Assembly (NCBI GenBank): GCA_029573975.1
Contig: JAKQBU010000576.1
Span: 1 to 9,575 of the forward strand
Reading direction: 5' to 3'
DNA from: Planctomycetota bacterium
Lineage (GTDB): Bacteria > Planctomycetota > Phycisphaerae > Sedimentisphaerales > SM23-30
Length of the DNA: 9,575 nt
In this document: positions 7,262 through 9,575 of the stretch, piece by piece
How the letters are laid out: each line of letters begins with the position of its first letter
Numbering within the stretch: the stretch's first letter is position 1
Notes under the pieces: model-generated
Databases searched by the model: none
What the model was told of the DNA's origin: nothing
The model's input: the letters and a program-made list of their open reading frames with translations, nothing else
Translations under genes and position numbers: made by a program

Positions 7262-9575
7262 ATGAAATCGCTGCTGTATCTGGGTGTTGTGATTGGTTTG
7301 GTGGTGGGCGGGGTCAAAAAGGTTGAGGCGGTCAGTCCGACCGATGCGGAATTGGGCGAGCGGGATGCGTGGGTAACAGCCAAGTTTCTGGGGACCCAAC
7401 CCAAAACGGAGTCAGGATCAGGTTTGGTCATCCTGGCCAATTTTAATCCGGTCTTGCGCAACGAGCATCTGGGTAAGCCGCTGAAGATAAAAGATCAGGT
7501 ATATCAGCGGGGGCTGTTTTGCCATGCTCCCAGCAAGATCCTGGTGCGGCTGCCCTCTGCCGGCAAGTCGTTTGCCGCCCAGGCCGGGATCGATACCAAT
7601 GTTACCGGGGGAGGCAGTGTAGTGTTTTCGGTTTCGGTTAAGGGGGAGAATGCCTTTCGTTCGCAGGTTGTGCACCGGAATGAGGAACCGCTGCCTGTTA
7701 CCGTGGATTTACAAAACGCGATGGAATTTGTGATAGAAATTACAGATGCCGGTGACGGCAATCCTTCGGATCAGTCTTGCTGGGCCCAGGCGAAAGTGAC
7801 GCTGGCCAACGGCGAGCAACTCTGGCTGGATGAAATGAAATTCATCGATGCCGGGAAAAAACCTTATGATACGTCGCCGTTCATTTCCTTTGTATATGAT
7901 GGCCGGCCCTCCGCAGGTTTTCTGGTCGATTGGAAACTGGAACGCAACTCCCGGATGCTGGATGAATTGCGCACGGAACACACCCTGACTTATACCGACC
8001 CAAAAACGAATCTGGCGGTCCGCTGTGTGGGAGTGGTCTGGAAAAATGTTCCTACCGTTGAATGGACGGTATATCTCAAAAATGAAGGAGCTGCCGACAC
8101 CCCGATGCTCGAGAAGATCCAGGCCATTGATACTGCTTTCGACAGAAGCTCACAAGGCGAATTTCTTCTGCATTATAACAAAGGAGATATGTGTACGGTG
8201 GATAGTTTCGAACCGATGACGGTCGTGCTGGGGCCGAACGAATCGAAGGGATTCACCCCTGCCGGCGGCCGTCCGACCAATTTTCAGTGGCCTTATTATA
8301 ATCTGGAATGCCCCCAGCAGGGAGAAGGGATGATCCTGGCCCTCGGCTGGCCGGGGCAGTGGGCTTCGCAGTTCAAACGGGACGGCGGGTTCAGCCTACA
8401 GGTAACAAGTGGCCAGGAATTGACTCACTTTATCCTCCATCCCGGCGAAGAGGTTCGTACCCCGCTGGTTGTGCTGCAATTTTATAAAGGCGACTGGTTC
8501 CGTGCCCAGAATATCTGGCGGCAGTGGATGCTGGCTCATAATTTCCCTAAAGATTATGGCAAGCCCTTGTCGCCCAAACACGGAGCGGCGGCGGTTGCGT
8601 TTTATGGTTTTCAGTGCACCCAGGCAGGGGATATCGAATTTATCAATTTATATGCGAAGAAAGGATTGAAGCTGGATTACTGGTGGATGGATGCAGGCTG
8701 GTATCCGGGCGGCAGTTGGCCGGTGACGGGTACCTGGATACCGGACCCGGTGCGTTTTCCGGACGGCATCAAGCCGATTACCGATACCGCTAGAAAGTAT
8801 GGTGCTCAGACGATTGTCTGGTTCGAGATGGAACGAGTGCATCCGGGCACCTGGCTGACCGAAAATCATCCGGAATGGATCTTTGGCGGCGCCAACGGCG
8901 GCCTGATTAAATTGAATGAGCCGGAAGTGGCCCGCTGGGTGGTGGATCGCGTGGACAAAATCCTGACTGAAGAAAAGATTGAATTGTATCGGACCGATTT
9001 TAATATCGATCCTCTGAGTTTTTGGCGAAACAATGATGCGCCGGACCGGCAGGGGATTACCGAGATTCAATATGTTACCAACTTTTTGTGGTATCTGGAT
9101 GAGCTGCAGCGCCGCCATCCGGGGATGATGATCGATTCCTGTGCCAGTGGCGGCCGGCGGGACGATCTGGAAACGATGCGGCGGGCTATCCCGATTCTTC
9201 CGACCGATCTGGAAAACCATCCGGAAGGATATCAGTGCTGCACCTATGGTTTTGGGATGTGGCTGCCCTTCTTTGACCACACCAATTACGAGAAGTTCGA
9301 TCCCTATTATTTCCGCAGCAGCATGGCGCCCTTCGTGCAATGCAACTGGGATGTTCGCAAAGACAGCTTTGATGAAGCCGCGGCCCGAAAAGCCATGCAG
9401 GAGTGGCGCAGCGTAGCCGATTACTTCTTCGCTGATTTTTGGCCGCTCAGTACTTATACCACTGCGAATGATCTCTGGATGGCCTGGCAGTATGATGATC
9501 CGCAGAAGAGCGCGGGTTTGGTTCAGGCGTTTCGGCGCCCGGGCTGCTCATATGTTGCCGCACAGAGATCGGAAG
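7262..9575 (+). CDS. Exported NPCBM-domain GH36 family glycoside hydrolase, copy B (3' truncated)
   Basis: The frame is open to the window end and shows 771 residues; by comparison with copy A about 55-60 C-terminal residues are missing. Residues 1-23 are a signal peptide (cleavage after VEA-23), leaving VSP at the mature N-terminus exactly as predicted for copy A. The NPCBM module spans about 29-190, the beta-supersandwich about 205-425 and the TIM barrel about 435-745. Active-site motifs are intact: WWMDAGW at 474-480, WFEMERVHP at 520-528, YRTDFN at 576-581 with expected nucleophile D579, and SCASGGRRDD at 626-635 with expected acid/base D635. It aligns with copy A along its whole length with few gaps. 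Loops near the active site differ: after WWMDAGWY it has PGGSWP rather than VCEPVGWP, and residues about 658-682 are rebuilt. It probably acts on a related but different linkage or sugar. The last three codons (RSE) may derive from adapter sequence and should not be trusted. Confidence 0.92.
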   Translation, partial: MKSLLYLGVVIGLVVGGVKKVEAVSPTDAELGERDAWVTAKFLGTQPKTESGSGLVILANFNPVLRNEHLGKPLKIKDQVYQRGLFCHAPSKILVRLPSAGKSFAAQAGIDTNVTGGGSVVFSVSVKGENAFRSQVVHRNEEPLPVTVDLQNAMEFVIEITDAGDGNPSDQSCWAQAKVTLANGEQLWLDEMKFIDAGKKPYDTSPFISFVYDGRPSAGFLVDWKLERNSRMLDELRTEHTLTYTDPKTNLAVRCVGVVWKNVPTVEWTVYLKNEGAADTPMLEKIQAIDTAFDRSSQGEFLLHYNKGDMCTVDSFEPMTVVLGPNESKGFTPAGGRPTNFQWPYYNLECPQQGEGMILALGWPGQWASQFKRDGGFSLQVTSGQELTHFILHPGEEVRTPLVVLQFYKGDWFRAQNIWRQWMLAHNFPKDYGKPLSPKHGAAAVAFYGFQCTQAGDIEFINLYAKKGLKLDYWWMDAGWYPGGSWPVTGTWIPDPVRFPDGIKPITDTARKYGAQTIVWFEMERVHPGTWLTENHPEWIFGGANGGLIKLNEPEVARWVVDRVDKILTEEKIELYRTDFNIDPLSFWRNNDAPDRQGITEIQYVTNFLWYLDELQRRHPGMMIDSCASGGRRDDLETMRRAIPILPTDLENHPEGYQCCTYGFGMWLPFFDHTNYEKFDPYYFRSSMAPFVQCNWDVRKDSFDEAAARKAMQEWRSVADYFFADFWPLSTYTTANDLWMAWQYDDPQKSAGLVQAFRRPGCSYVAAQRSE
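9566..9575 (+). other. Probable sequencing-adapter remnant at contig end
   Basis: The last ten bases, AGATCGGAAG, are identical to the first ten of the Illumina TruSeq-type adapter (AGATCGGAAGAGC). In the GH36 frame they begin right after Ala-Gln, the last residues that align with copy A (Ala-Gln-His-Lys-Leu-Arg); the codons they supply (Arg-Ser-Glu) do not align. Coincidence is possible because the match is only ten bases. Confidence 0.65.

Noticed and set aside
8648..9340. A 230-codon minus-strand open frame inside the second GH36 gene
   Set aside because: It is the counterpart shadow of the one in copy A. Conservation of the frame is explained by conservation of the sense protein.
912..9575. 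The pair of GH36 genes as the ends of a mobile element or a recent duplication
   Set aside because: The copies are clearly diverged along their length, with long nucleotide identity only around active-site motifs, and there are no terminal repeats or transposase genes. An older duplication fits better.
1..9575. tRNA, rRNA, CRISPR array, phage or defence genes
   Set aside because: I saw no repeat-spacer pattern, no tRNA-like cloverleaf and no integrase, nuclease or toxin-antitoxin signature; the coding space is accounted for by five metabolic or structural genes.

Overview
The window looks like a complete, short metagenomic contig from a polysaccharide-degrading bacterium, most likely a planctomycete of the Phycisphaerae/Sedimentisphaerales type. 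The main clue is the truncated protein at the left edge. It ends in one EF-hand/dockerin-like motif (D-x-N-x-D-C...D-x-x-D, then an FAxQWLxC-like end), a C-terminal signature I associate with secreted proteins of that group. The taxonomic call is inference; no marker gene is present. All genes are on the + strand.

Layout. Positions 1-684 hold the 3' end of a secreted LamG-like (concanavalin A-fold) protein with a Pro-rich linker and a calcium-binding motif. A strong GC hairpin (780-815) closes that unit. A 227-base gap with a weak promoter-like pair and an inverted repeat then leads into a four-gene co-directional cluster: (i) an exported 828-aa NPCBM-GH36 alpha-galactosidase-type hydrolase (912-3398); (ii) a cytoplasmic short-chain dehydrogenase/reductase (3428-4255); (iii) a probably lipid-anchored 946-aa protein with a six-hairpin (alpha/alpha)6 glycosidase-like core (4333-7173); (iv) a second NPCBM-GH36 enzyme (7262 to the window end), clearly a paralogue of the first and cut off about 55-60 residues before its expected C-terminus. 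Gaps inside the cluster are 29, 77 and 88 bases with no visible terminator, so one transcript is plausible.

Working model (inference): the two GH36 enzymes and the six-hairpin protein act outside the cytoplasm on a galactoside-containing or related glycan, and the dehydrogenase processes a released sugar or derivative inside the cell. The substrate cannot be named from sequence alone. No transporter, regulator, SusC/D pair, sulfatase, RNA gene, mobile element or CRISPR array is visible.

The points most worth checking are: the six-hairpin protein, which I cannot place in a named GH family; divergence of active-site loops between the two GH36 copies; an SDR whose usual tetrad asparagine appears to be glycine; and the last ten bases, which equal the start of the common Illumina adapter and fall exactly where the last gene stops aligning to its paralogue.
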